DNA of 64,000 nt, taken from Mytilus californianus (Eukaryota > Mollusca > Bivalvia > Mytilida > Mytilidae). Made by a program: the position numbers and the translations under genes. Positions 1 through 11,271 of the stretch are shown piece after piece; within the stretch, counting starts at the first letter, position 1, and every line of letters starts with the position of its first letter. The stretch covers positions 26,107,732 through 26,171,731 of the forward strand of contig NW_026262668.1 in the NCBI RefSeq assembly GCF_021869535.1, written 5' to 3'. Below the pieces are notes generated by a model, which was given only the letters and a program-made list of their open reading frames with translations, was not told the origin of the DNA and ran no database searches.

Positions 1-1689
1 GTCTCGTTTGAAAAACCATCGATAATCTATAATTACGGAAAAAATGCTATGCTTATCATGCCAGTACCGGAGCACTGTCTTCTTATCGGAAAATTATGCG
101 GTTATCTGTGCAATCAAATATTGTCTAATTCCGAAAACATTTTTGAGAATGTTTATTTATCTCATATAAACCGTCAGTGGGTATAATGTATGTTCTCGTT
201 AAAATAAAAATTATATCACATAGAAGTAGTTATAGACTTGACTTACATGTTCCGCACATAACGGCGAGAAAAAAAGCAATACAAATGATGTGACTGGATT
301 TCTTTTTTCCTTTTTCACAAACTCAAACAGATATAATGTGTATACCATGCACGTCTTGCTCCCCCTCTGTCGGAAAGGAATACATACAACATTAACTATG
401 ATCAATTATTTATTAAAACATATTATGTATAACATATGTCACACGTTTCAAGAAGCTATTTGATTTTTGAAGAATAAGCATATTAAGTTAACGGTAGAGA
501 GGTATAACCTATAATGGTATTAAAATAATCGTTTTGCACCTGAACGGTTTCTGTACTTTTAAACGCTTTTTGTCTTAGTTCTTGACTACTTGACTATTTA
601 CGAATGCACCGTAAAGACTATCGAATATAATTGCTAGATTAATGTATATCAATTTCCAAGTTATTTTGCGTCATTAATAAGCAATCTTAGAAACTAATAC
701 ATGATGTTGCGTAACCGATTAATAAAATTCTAAATCAATTCACCGATTTTAACATATGGTTGAAGAAAATCAAATATCTGACAAAATAGTACATGAAGTT
801 ACATTTACATCGGTTCAATGTGAGTAAAGAGGGACTTTCAATTTTGTTAAGTGTTCGATTCCGTATACCAAATATATTTTTTTTTTTTAAATAACGGTAT
901 TTCGTCTATTATTGTCTTGTCATTTTCCTGGGTGATACTCAAATGTTTTCGTCATAACTATTTACTAGATCGTAAACGCTGGATTGTTTTTTTTTTTATC
1001 AAAGCTTTACAACAATCAAACATACAACTTCGTGTTTGTGTGGTAAGTTAGCGAATGATTTCGTTAAATATTTGCAGATGACTCAATGAACTACCATGAT
1101 GAACATGTGTATGAATGGTAAGGGTACATATTTTTCCTATTCAGTTATATCATTTAAAGTATAGTTAGAAAATACATTGCTTTATGACAGAACATAAACT
1201 TGATGAATCAAGTCCTATCAAATCATTTTGAACGAAGACATGCATAAATTATATAATTAGTGAACTCTGTACATGATTCATCTACATAGCTTTTACCAGA
1301 AGGCTTTTTTTTTTATAAATAAACAAACATCGCAATCGTCTTTATTTTTTCGTTGTATTTATGTTAAATCAAAAATGATACTGTACAAATTTCGTGCTTC
1401 CAATTGATATCACCTTCATCCAAAACGGCTAGATTCGAACTTGCAAAGTCAGTTATGTATACATACTTGTGGAGCTATGTTAAATATAGGGACTTAAAAC
1501 AATAGCCACAGCCAGCGTAGATTATATATAAGCTATCACTACATGTACTAGTCAGGGTGTAATAGAATCAAACTCAGATCAATGCGATAGTTTTAATTAT
1601 GCACAGCTTCAAATAAGTGAATACTTGACCTTACAGATGTAAAGTAAGAAAATCAATTTCACACGCTTCACGACTTGTTAACAAGAGTA
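1..1689. other. Gene-free AT-rich stretch
   Basis: I see no supportable gene. Only ORFs of about 65 codons occur, with low-complexity AT-driven composition, and no recognised repeat end is visible. Confidence 0.5.
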
Positions 1690-1885
1690 CGGTATCCAAA
1701 GGAAAATTCAAACTCCATAAATCACAGAAAAACTAACAAAAACTTGCAAAAAAGGAAAAACAAACAAACAACAAACGACAGTCTCCAAAGCACTTCATAA
1801 AAAACTAAAGATTGAACAACACGATCTTATGTGCTCCAGAATGGTTAGCAGGATACTGTTCCACATGTGACACCTTATGTCATGA
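1690..1885 (-). repeat. Dispersed repeat R2, minus orientation, diverged
   Basis: An A-rich block is followed by a GTGCTCCAGAATGG / TGTTCCACATGTGACACC stretch. This resembles the minus-strand copy at 23215-23420 (GTGCTCCGATCCGGAAGG, then GTGGCACCCGTCGTGT) and the reverse complement of the unit at 19995-20240. It is probably the tail of a retroelement; the class is not established. Confidence 0.5.
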
Positions 1886-4800
1886 TCAAAGAAAAGAGGA
1901 CGAGATTGTGACATAGATACGTTTTAGTTTTCTGAACTGATATGATTAGAATTAAGAGACCTTTGCTATATACAGAATTATTTGTGGTAACCTTATAATT
2001 AAATCTAACTCATCTGTTTTCGTTTGGGGAAAATAGCAAGCCTGTTAGTTAGGTTATGGTTAGGGTCTGAGTTAGTAAAAATACAGATTTCGAAATAAAC
2101 AAAAAAGCTGTCTTTGTTGCTTCGACTTTTGAAACAACCCCACACACCTTTGTTACCTTAACAGCATATGACGCAGGATTAATCGATATTATTCAGTAAC
2201 CATTTTAATATATATAGCATGGTAAAATAATATATTATCACAAATCAGACCTAACCTCAAAGTTTTAAAGGATTTGTGTTGCCTATTTATTGCTCCTCAA
2301 GTAATTTGCGTTCTTTGTATATATATAGTACTTACTTATTTGATTTCTTAAAAAAAAATCTTGTTCAACTGGTTGAATTTTTGTAATGTCTCAACCTGTC
2401 TAATTGCTAAAATTTTAACTATTTTAATATTAGTCTTGCATAGTAGCTGATGGTTCCCTGGCGACAAATCTTACTTGAATCCGTGTGAAATTACTTCGAA
2501 TCCCATCTCTTTTACTCTGTTTAATTTATACCTCACTAATAAGGTATTTGGACGTCGAAAAATAATATTAACTTCAAATTAAAAAAAAAAAGAACATGTT
2601 TTATGTACTTGAACGGCTACGATTTACTGTACTTTAAAAACAAGTGTACGTGAAAAGTAAGACCATAAAGATCATTACTGTAAAAGCTAGGATGTTATAT
2701 CAGGTTTTTCTATAAGATAAGGAATAAGGTACAGCATGCTTGATTAAACATACCTGAACTATGTCGATAGTTTAAGAGACCAAGTATTACATAAAATAAA
2801 CATTGTCAATGATCCACGCGTAAATGAGGAAAGGTCAGTTGAACTCTTCCACAAAGAAATGTATACATTGCTATCATTCCATACAAGTATATTTGACCCA
2901 CAACTTATATATAGTATCTGAGATATGGACTATACCACGGAAACGTAACCTTGTTCACTTATCAATGAACTGAGGTCAAGGTCAGGTGAACCATGTCTGA
3001 TGGACATGTAGACCTTGCATGGATACCATATACTAGTAACCAGATCTAGTTATCCCAGAACTCATGATAAGTGAGACATTCTGAAACATAAAACTATACA
3101 AATAGTTTACGCAGATCCCGCCGCCACCACCATCAGATTGTATTATCTATGCCTCGCATTCTTGCGTCGAATACAAGTTAAAAATAAAAACACCTGAAAT
3201 TAGCTCTCTGACTTAGACCTAGACTTTCAAACTAACAGTAGACAATGAAACGTAAAAGCTACTACTTGCTTTGACAATATTTCTATTTTGTTTATATGTG
3301 TTACAAAATGGTGTAAGTAGAATACTTCGATGCTGTACATAGCACTCATTTTGTAGATAATCTTTAACTTCATGTCAATAGTATAGCCAGATGATGCTCA
3401 ATAAGTCATATTAGTGTGTAAGATGGAGTGATTAAACTTTGACAGACCCCTCACCCTTTTTCACCGTTTGCAGTATTTCTCGTTTCTATAGAGCAAAGAT
3501 ATACTCAGACCTGCTAATTCAATATATTCTGCGTTATTATTACACCTGTTTTGGAACAAAGTACAATTGTATGTGCTTCCACACTTAGCAAAAGAAAGTT
3601 GGATATTTACCCAGAAAAGCATTACAAACACCTTCTATCAAAAGACGGAAAAAATAACATTTTTGAAGGGCAACTTATAAATGTTAATATGTAAATGACA
3701 TCTCTTATGATCACTTGTATCGAATCTTATGTGAAAATTCAAAATTTGGAGATTTTAATCGATTGATGTCACTGTTATTTATCAGTTGAATGAAAAGTAC
3801 AAATGTCAATCTCGAATCATATTTTGCAACCTAAATATCAAATCAACAAAATATAGAAACTAAAGTAATAATCGTTTTAAATTCTTCGAATTTATTTCGC
3901 TCTAAACGGATATATATAAGGTCGGCACGCTGTTTAAAGGTGGATCTGCGTTTTCTCTGAAATTTTAGCTTTGACCATTGACACAAAGTTAAGACAATCG
4001 TCACCACCGTAGACAACGACGACATCAATATTTCGATGAGGCTTGTTATCCTCTTTCTACTGATATAACGTACAGCCGTGTGTTATTCTAATAACCCAAA
4101 TCATTCAAATCCATTGACTGGGCACCCTAATAGGCTACTAAGTATATATGCGTGCATTGGTTCAATAATTTCGATAACATTATAATTACAAGTCGTTTCA
4201 TGTGACTTTAATTATTTTCATAATTAATTATTTATTTGGTGGCACAAATACAACAAGGCAGGGAAATATCTTTTTGGATCGTTTCGTCCAATGATGTTAA
4301 CTGTATTGAATGTCAGATAAAGTAAATAGTGTTATGTCATATATATTCTTTATTAAATTATTAATACCGTAGTTTGGACGTTGTCATTTCACGCTGAGCG
4401 AGTCCTAGTAACCTGAAAAAATTGTTACCCAACGTTACATTAAGACCTATACAAATACAGGTAATCTTTACTCAGGAAAACATAACTATAATCACATAAT
4501 CACATAAGATATTCACAATCATGAGATGAAACATTTGCTCGTGGTTTAAATGAAAGAGATGAGTATTGTCATTCTAATTTCAAAGAATCATTTTAATTGA
4601 GATATAAGCTTTGATGAATTTTTGAAACATTTGAAACGGCAAAACACTCTTTTTAAAGCGAAAATGATATTCATACAGCAGCCGTTCCTTTAATAATGTA
4701 TTAAACTAATGTGAAACCAAAGTCTTACATTACCAGTATAAAAACGATATTTTGTCATATGCTGCAATTAAGCGCCACAAGAGATCGGGCAAGATAAGGA

Positions 4801-5510
4801 AAAGAGTAATTACTATCGGCTAAAAAACAAAAAATATTGATATTTGAATTATTGATAAATGTTGTTTGAAATTTGTAAGTTACTTTAGATACTATTCCAT
4901 AATGATTTTTACAACTAAGTGGCTCTCAAATTAACTTATTAGTGTCGATTACATGTACATTTTAGTGTAAAAACATAACTAAGTAGTGTAAAAAACGATT
5001 AGTAGGAAACAGGAAAATATATTATTAAAAAATGCAAAACAAATAATAGATTAAGGATGTTTGCTCCTCTTGTATTTAAATTTTTGTCAGATATTCGGAA
5101 TCCTCTGGTTTTATCCATGTAGTGCCATAAAAAAAATTGCCCACTAACCTCTACTTTTCTTTTCATAATTTTTTTACATATAGTTTAAAAAGCCATTTTT
5201 GAAAATCTTATAAAATCCTTGTTATTTTGTCGGCTCTCGGGATGATATTATGACCTAGGGCTGATAAGGGGTCTGATATGAAAAATGCCATGTTATAATC
5301 TATATGTATACACTGCAGCTGTGCTTTTTGCGCAGTCAAATTGCATTCTAATGCAACATTGTTTGTAACGTTCATTTTGATTGGATAACGTCACTAATTT
5401 TCATGGCATCAATTCACAATTGCTGTGAAAACGTACGCGCAAGCACAGATGACGTATGACAGATTTTAAATGTGTGTTTTAAAGTTGTTTTCTATCAGTT
5501 TCATTAGAAT
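1886..5510. other. Gene-free stretch with one short mollusc-type repeat fragment
   Basis: No coding signal is supportable. Around 2965-3010 lies a fragment with TGAGGTCAAGGTCAGGTGAA and GACATGTAGACCTTGCATGG, which resembles a dispersed repeat known from mollusc genomes (recalled, not searched). The remainder is AT-rich and unremarkable. Confidence 0.4.
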
Positions 5511-5677
5511 GGAGATAACAATATTGTATTTTAAGCTCCGACGGCATCAGTTTGTGATTTGATGGTCGCAAATACCCGTTTACTGGCTCCGCTTACGCGT
5601 CGCCAGTAAACTAAATTTGCGACCATCAAATCACCAATTGATGCCGTCGGAGCTTAAAATACAATACAGTTATCTCC
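5511..5677. repeat. 167-base near-perfect palindrome (foldback or MITE-like)
   Basis: The arms are about 75 bases each. They begin GGAGATAACAATATTGTATT on the left and end ATACAATACAGTTATCTCC on the right, and include TTTAAGCTCCGACGGCATCA and TTGATGGTCGCAAAT. They pair with only a few mismatches around a short centre, CTCCGCTTACGCGTC. The centre is markedly more GC-rich than the surroundings. No gene lies within it. Confidence 0.85.
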
Positions 5678-6109
5678 TAATTGACCGTATATTCATATGT
5701 GATATACAGTCACTGACCGTATACCGCCTTGTTTATGACGTTGACACAGCCTCGCTTTCTAATTTTTTCTAAGCTTTGTACAAATAAAATTTATATTCCT
5801 AGACAATGTATGACGTATTCAATGTATGGTTATTCTATATATACCGGGAATACCTCTGGTTACAATTTGTGAAGAAATTGATATTTGGCATGTTTGGTAA
5901 TATCAGGTTGTACCAGCCCTAAATAAGCTTATCTTGCCAGAGTCAATAATTTTGACATGATGTTTCAGTACAGAAATATATATATTTTCTGTTAATTAAT
6001 ACTGAGGCGGGTAAATAGTTAACCCATCAGTGTGCTTTTGAGTTAAGCCCAGTCCAACTGATTTTTATAGGTTGTTCCCATAATGTCCTTCTGTCACACC
6101 ACTGACCCA

Positions 6110-6480
6110 GGTTAGAAGGAGCATTTGGCACCTGCATACATGTTTAACCCCGCCACTTTATATATGTACATATGTACAAGTATCTGTCCCAATTCAGGAG
6201 CCTGTAATTCATGTAATTCAATGGTTGTCCTTTGTTTCTGTACATGCATATCATATTTGTTTTTCATATATTTTTGGGTATATAAACCAGGCTGTTAGTT
6301 TTCTTGTTTGAAATGCTTCACATTTGTCATTTCTGAGCTATTTATAGCTTACTTTACAGTGTTAGTGACAGTGTCAGACCTAGAAAGTTGTTAACTTCTA
6401 TGTGCAATTGATGTGACTGTTAATTGATCTCTAGTAGAGAATGTTTTCATTGGCAATCATTCTACATCTTCCTATTTTGA
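6110..6480 (+). repeat. Dispersed repeat R1, long copy
   Basis: It contains CATGTTTAACCCCGCCAC, then GTTAGTTTTCTTGTTTGAAA, and ends with TTTTCATTGGCAATCATTCT. The same order occurs at 13965-14330 and, inverted, at 49015-49350. Shorter copies occur elsewhere in the window. It is likely a retroelement 3' region or SINE-like unit. Confidence 0.65.
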
Positions 6481-6599
6481 TATTTCACATATTTATGTTT
6501 ATTTTAGTAATAATAAATAATTTAACTCAACAAGTCAACTGTCATGACTACATGTGTGGCATTCCATTTCAATTGCAACATTAAAATTATAACAGTGTT

Positions 6600-6790
6600 T
6601 TCCCTAGGCATTAAAGCACCATGGTACCCTGGTGCTATATTTTCCACCATGGTGCTATTTTGGACGATTTATTATAGAATGTAATGGGGGTGGGGTGGGG
6701 CCATGGTGCTATAATGTTTGGAAAACCAGTGCTATGTTAATTTCCATTGGTGCTATTTGAAAATTCTGTGGAGAATTCTGTATAATATGT
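6600..6790. repeat. Local repeat of a GTGCTAT motif
   Basis: CCATGGTGCTAT and close variants (CCTGGTGCTAT, CCAGTGCTAT, ATTGGTGCTAT) recur five times in about 150 bases around a G-rich stretch. It starts with GTGTTTTCCCTAGGCATTAA. It is probably a fragment of a dispersed element; no coding sense was established. Confidence 0.45.
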
Positions 6791-6906
6791 ATGGGGACAG
6801 GTAGATTTTAGTTTTAGGGACGGATCCCGCTGGACCCACAGCAACATGAAAGTTATTGTTCACATACATGAAACACAGTGAACACTTGAACAAATACTAA
6901 ATTGAG

Positions 6907-6928
6907 CCCCCCCCCCCCCCCCCCCCCC
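6907..6928. repeat. C22 homopolymer followed by A8
   Basis: A run of 22 C bases is followed directly by A bases. Similar C or G runs occur at 17770, 22726, 58341 and 62314. Confidence 0.9.
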
Positions 6929-8345
6929 AAAAAAAATCCTTTTATAAATGTATTTGTTCTTCGAATTCACATTTAAAAAGAAGTAATCATGTTGATAACC
7001 CTACCACTTCCAACTGGGAGAAATATATTGTATTCCTCCAGGATCCTTTGGCTATGGAAACTTGAAAGGCCTCTGAATGTCTGTCTTTTGCCTTCTTGGT
7101 CAGGAGACAGGATGTAAACAAGTTTCAGTAACTTTTAACCTGTCGAAACTCTATACCAAATTTGTAAAAGTGTGATGGATAAACTATGAGTGAAACATTA
7201 GTAGTAAATATCCATTCTCTGTGGGATAACACTATAAACAGGTCTGCTTTCTTCAGTTGTAATTTCATGATTGTAAGCAGCAATATATCCACATTCTCAT
7301 TCAGCCCATCAGCTAACCTCAAGTGATATTTTACATCTCTGTAAAACGAAATAAGGTTAATAACAGTTGTGTCTTTAGAGTGACGTAAGTAAAGACCGCA
7401 ACTAGAATTACTTTGCAGAAAGCTGCATAAACAACATCGTAAACATGGTAAATTTGCCTGTAACGTGTTGTTTTCAATTTTTTAGTAGTTCTTTTTCATA
7501 ACTATGCTGAATTAGGGTGAACTCAGACCTTCCCCCATTACTCTTTTGTTATCACCCCTCCCCAAAAAGAACAAAAGAAACTCAAATTGATCAAACCTTT
7601 TAAGGTGTCAGTAACAATTCCTTAAAATAGTTTTCATTTCAGTTTTATATGACGTGTGTTCTTGTTTTGTTTGTTTCTCTTGTATCAAATAGATAAATAC
7701 TAGTTGACTTTGTCTAACAATTGTCTAAAGATGTCACAACGTACGAATCATGTTTCGAAAACAATTAGGTATGCCATGATATTGTCAATTTGTTTTCGAT
7801 TTATTAGTTTGTATATCCCTTTGGTATCTTTCGCCTCTCTTGTACACTTCAAAAGTTTTGAAGGATTAAATAGATAAAACATTTGAGTGCATCAGATCAA
7901 AAGGTAGCCTTAATAAAACGTTGATAGTTACCAAAGGACAACTTTACCTGAGGGAGATAAAAACTTAGTTTAGGTCCACTTTCCTTATTTGTGTATTATA
8001 ATTGAAAAATCCAAATCATACCATTACCAAAGCATTGCCTGCTGTTCAGGAGCATAACAATCGAGAAACAAATGTTGCATGCATTGTTAAATTACTTGTA
8101 GACTGCTAGTCCAATATGGGGATCATCAGTTGAGAAGTCAGTGCTTTTGTTATAAATTTAATACAAATAGAATATAGTATAATAGAAAAACAAATGATAT
8201 GGGATATCCATCCATGACACAACATCAGTATATGCACAGTAGAAAGAAAAAAAAGCAAAGGAACAGAACTTTACGTGCTGATCTTCATCTCAAAGTCACA
8301 GTGAGGTCTTAAACACGGTTTAAAAAACTCTCATCTTATCTCTGT
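6929..8345. other. Gene-free stretch with an R2 fragment near 7790
   Basis: No gene is supportable. At about 7790-7850 a short R2 fragment reads TTTGTATATCCCTTTGGTAT followed by CTTTCGCCTCTCTT. Confidence 0.4.
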
Positions 8346-8564
8346 GGATAAAAACCGCAATTTTTATACGTGTGCATGCAAAACAAATTTCTTGTTAGAG
8401 GGGTCTAAATACAGCAAAAACAACATTTTCCAAAAGACCAAAAAAGTGAAAAAGTATATTTTAACAAAACGCAATTAACTAACAGGTCGAACAACAACGT
8501 ATTTAGACCCCTCTAAAAAGAAATTTGTTTTGCATGCACACGTATAAAAATTGTGTTTTTATCC
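8346..8564. mobile_element. 219-base inverted-repeat element (MITE-like)
   Basis: Arms at 8346-8412 and 8499-8564 are nearly perfect reverse complements. The outer end is GGATAAAAAC; the inner part includes ACGTGTGCATGCAAAACAAA and AGAGGGGTCTAAATAC. The spacer of about 86 bases is A-rich and non-coding. It could be a non-autonomous DNA transposon or a foldback; no target duplication was resolved. Confidence 0.75.
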
Positions 8565-9005
8565 AACGCAATGATAGGTTTGAACGTTGTTTTCAATTTA
8601 GACTTTTTATATTTTTTCGTTTGGGCTTGTATTATATTTGCCTTCGGGTTTATAGGATCCGTTTATCCTATTTTGACTCCTCAAAATTAAAGAGTCTATC
8701 CTAAATTGAGGTAAATTGTATGGCTTTCCAAATACTGTTTCGATTCCTAACATCACCGAAGAGACATTAATTGTCGAAATCCGGATATGGTGTACAAAAA
8801 CCTTTGCACCTTTTGTTGGCGGTATATCATCTTTTCCGCAAGTTTATTGTTTTCTGTTTAGTATTAAATTTATAATTAGCAAATTAGTTATACGATTTGT
8901 GATAAAGTTTGTCCGATTAATTTTATTATTAGCACGGTTTTCTTGTAATTTGTGTTGTTTTGTTTGGTTGATTGATTTTGGTTTTTTTCCCGGTTTCAGG
9001 TCAAA

Positions 9006-9030
9006 ATGAAAGGTTCGAATATTAACACCA
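9006..9030 (+). pseudogene. Relic start exon of the SPRY membrane-protein family
   Basis: ATGAAAGGTTCGAATATTAACA (MKGSNIN) matches the start exons of gene A (MKESNSN) and gene B (MKKSNIN). In both of those, the sequence after AAC plus one base is a GTAAGT donor. Here it reads CCACAAAG, so the donor is gone. The similarity continues upstream (GGTTTT... then GGTCAAA before ATG). It also continues about 200-280 bases downstream into what is intron 1 in A and B (GATGTTGGAAAG..., CTCGAATC..., GGATGTACCGGA). I infer a decayed duplicate of the 5' end. No matching membrane-span exon follows before the next repeats. Confidence 0.65.
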
Positions 9031-9317
9031 CAAAGTGACACATTTTGCATTTTGATTTATTATTAATATCATGATTATTATTATTATTAATATTATTTTA
9101 GTACGATGATTTTCTTGTTCGGTTTTTTATTTGTTGTAGTATTCTTTTGTTAGTATTTTTTTAACATTAGATTGTCGACAAGTATGAATAGCTATACCAA
9201 CCATGTATATGGTTTTTTTGCAAAAGGGTTTGTTCTGGTAGATGTTGGAAAGTAAATATGCTCGAATCAGGATGTACCGGATATAGAACGGCATATGTAC
9301 TTATCATTAACATATCA

Positions 9318-9425
9318 TTAGAGATTTACAATAAGTGTCTGACTCCGACCCGAGTCCAAATACGAGTCGGAGTAAGACAGTTTAAATGACGGGGGCGATC
9401 TCAAAATAATAACATTATTGTAAAC
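9318..9425 (+). repeat. Dispersed repeat R7
   Basis: It runs from TTAGAGATTTACAATAAGTG through GACCCGAGTCC and GAGTCGGAGTAAG to GGGGGCGATCTCAAAATAAT. An inverted copy lies at about 18957-19045. A diverged copy overlaps the candidate exon at 17582-17668. Confidence 0.6.
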
Positions 9426-9452
9426 ATTGTACTTTAACTATTATAGTATTAA

Positions 9453-9674
9453 AGGACGACATCAAAAGATCAATGTAGGATAAAAAACTTAAATCAAATA
9501 GTTTGGGGGTGGGGGGTTAAAATTGCTGCAAGTTTTGTTTATCCAAAATCGATTTTACATATATCCATATTGGTCAATCAATTTTTCCCAAATTAAGTTA
9601 AGAGGGTGGGGGTCAATGAAAAAACTATGTGAATTAAGTTTTTTATCCTACATTGAACTTTTGATGTCGTCCCT
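9453..9674. mobile_element. 222-base MITE-like element
   Basis: Terminal inverted repeats of about 49 bases run AGGACGACATCAAAAGATCA...AACTTAAATCAAATAG on the left. The reverse complement on the right ends TTTTGATGTCGTCCCT. The interior is G-rich (GGGGGTGGGGGG) and non-coding. Target duplication is unclear: AT-rich TTAA-like bases flank both sides. Confidence 0.7.
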
Positions 9675-9841
9675 AATTAAAAAGTTGTTTTTGGCGATTG
9701 ACAAGACAATGACAACCGCAAACTTTAACTATGGCTTTAAATGTGTGACGAGGAAGCCTCCAATGACTTTATAACATTTAAATTCGCCAATAACATGTTC
9801 AACGGAGACTCGGTATTCTGCAATGAGTACGTTGAGCCTCC

Positions 9842-10180
9842 TACACTTTCTCTTTTATTTTGTGTTCCGGCTTTGTGGTTATCTGCTGTGTGGTGTGTAA
9901 GTCTGATGAAATATTTCAATCTCTTTCTCTTGCCGAGGATCAGGAGCCAGTCACTCTTGTATGAGCAGTTACTGTAGATGAACCTGAACTTAAAACAATG
10001 GATAATGGGCCTGTCAATGGAGATATAAATGAAGTCGATGCTACAGCAAAAGCTGAAGAAATGGACACAGATAAAGCTAGAGCCAGAACTGCAGATAATA
10101 TTTATGATGCTCTTGTTAATTTTGAAGCTACAAGAAACACCCGAAACATTTATTACACAACACGTTCCAAAATTGTTTAA
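9842..10180 (+). pseudogene. Membrane span plus cytoplasmic tail fragment, one in-frame stop
   Basis: Read in the frame that ends at 10180, the sequence gives a hydrophobic span, YTFSFILCSGFVVICCVVCK. A polar acidic tail follows, then a TGA at 9962-9964. The tail continues with NGDINEVDATAKAEEMDTDK and NIYDALVNFEATRNTRN, and ends RSKIV. This looks like the last part of a single-pass membrane receptor-type protein, but I do not recognise the family. Upstream coding (about 9741-9840) is in another frame, so a frameshift is also likely. A related tail fragment, also broken, lies on the opposite strand at 18661-18847. Read-through or a splice around the TGA cannot be excluded. Confidence 0.5.
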
Positions 10181-10572
10181 AAGCCTCGGAGTTGATTAAG
10201 ATTATTCTGGCACCCGTAAAACAATCATACAGAAAACTTAGTGTCTATTCCCAAAAAAATAAGAAAATTGTGTTTGCCTGTATGTACAATTCTTGCCAGA
10301 TTTTTGTAAAATTTATATCAAAGGTGTATAATCTGGAGTGTCTTCGACACTTCGAAAATCAGTGTTCATCAACTAGTTTTTAAACAGATATGGAAATACA
10401 AATTCTATAGAAAGTTGCATTGTAAATGCACTCACGTGTACAATTTTTGCCAGGTATCTAAACAATTTGTATTGCCCTTGGCCAGTTAAATATGTGAAAC
10501 GCGGGGGACATTGGAACATTGTTCTTTAATTCTCATCAACATCAATGCAAACAGGAGTATGCATTACTACTT

Positions 10573-11030
10573 CCCCTAAAGAGCCATGTCAATATAATAT
10601 TTTCGTTTGGCGGCTATTAAGTCTGGTGCGCACCAGTTTGAAAAATTGTGCGCACGACTTTGAAACTCGTGCGCACTACTTTAAACTCGTGCGCACTTTC
10701 AGACTCGTGCGCACTAATTTAAAACTCGTGCGCACGACTTTAAAACTAGTGTGCACGACTTTTGAACTCGTGTGCACTACTTAAAAACTCGTGCGCACGA
10801 CTTTAAAACTTGGTGTGCACGACTTTCAAACTCGTGCGCAAGACTTTTAAACTGGTGTGCACAACTTTTAAACTCGTGGGCATAACTTTCAAACAAAGTT
10901 CGACTGACACTATATGAACTTGTGCACAAGTTTGAAAGTCTTGCATGCACGCGATTTGTCAAACTGTTGCGCACCAGATTCAATCTCCGGTAAACGAAAA
11001 TATTTATATTTACATAGCACTTAAAGGGGC
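10573..11030. mobile_element. TIR-bounded element carrying a GTGCGCAC minisatellite
   Basis: The left end (CCCCTAAAGAGCCATGTCAA, ATATTTTCGTTTGGCGG, TCTGGTGCGCACCAGTTTG) pairs with the reverse complement of the right end (CCCCTTTAAGTGCTATGTAA, ATATTTTCGTTTACCGG, TCTGGTGCGCAACAGTTTG). This gives imperfect inverted repeats of about 70 bases. Between them lie about 15 tandem units of 20-22 bases, with consensus AAACTCGTGCGCACGACTTT, many with the 8-base palindrome GTGCGCAC. ORFs here are by-products of the repeat. Confidence 0.8.
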
Positions 11031-11271
11031 TCCGTACTATTCTCCAAGACTATACACAGTGGACACAAATAGCCCCAAAACAAAAACAAGAATAAATTAA
11101 AAAAACTTAACAATAGTATTACCCAATTCCCTTTTTCATAATTCGTCAGTTATGAAAGGATATTTTTTTAAACTTGAAAAGGGGTTGTTTTTTTTTAATG
11201 TAATCGGTAAAACTATCATATAACTGGAGCAATATATATTTGTTGTGAAAGTTTCTAAATTTTTAACATAA

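Noticed and set aside
2045..2075. Telomere-like GGTTAGGGT
   Set aside because: Single occurrence without tandem repetition.
10619..10980. CRISPR-like appearance of the regularly spaced GTGCGCAC units
   Set aside because: There are no unique spacers of even length, the units are contiguous and diverged, and the genome is clearly metazoan.
10545..10983. ORFs on both strands with Arg-Thr and Ala-His repeats
   Set aside because: They are translations of the GTGCGCAC minisatellite.
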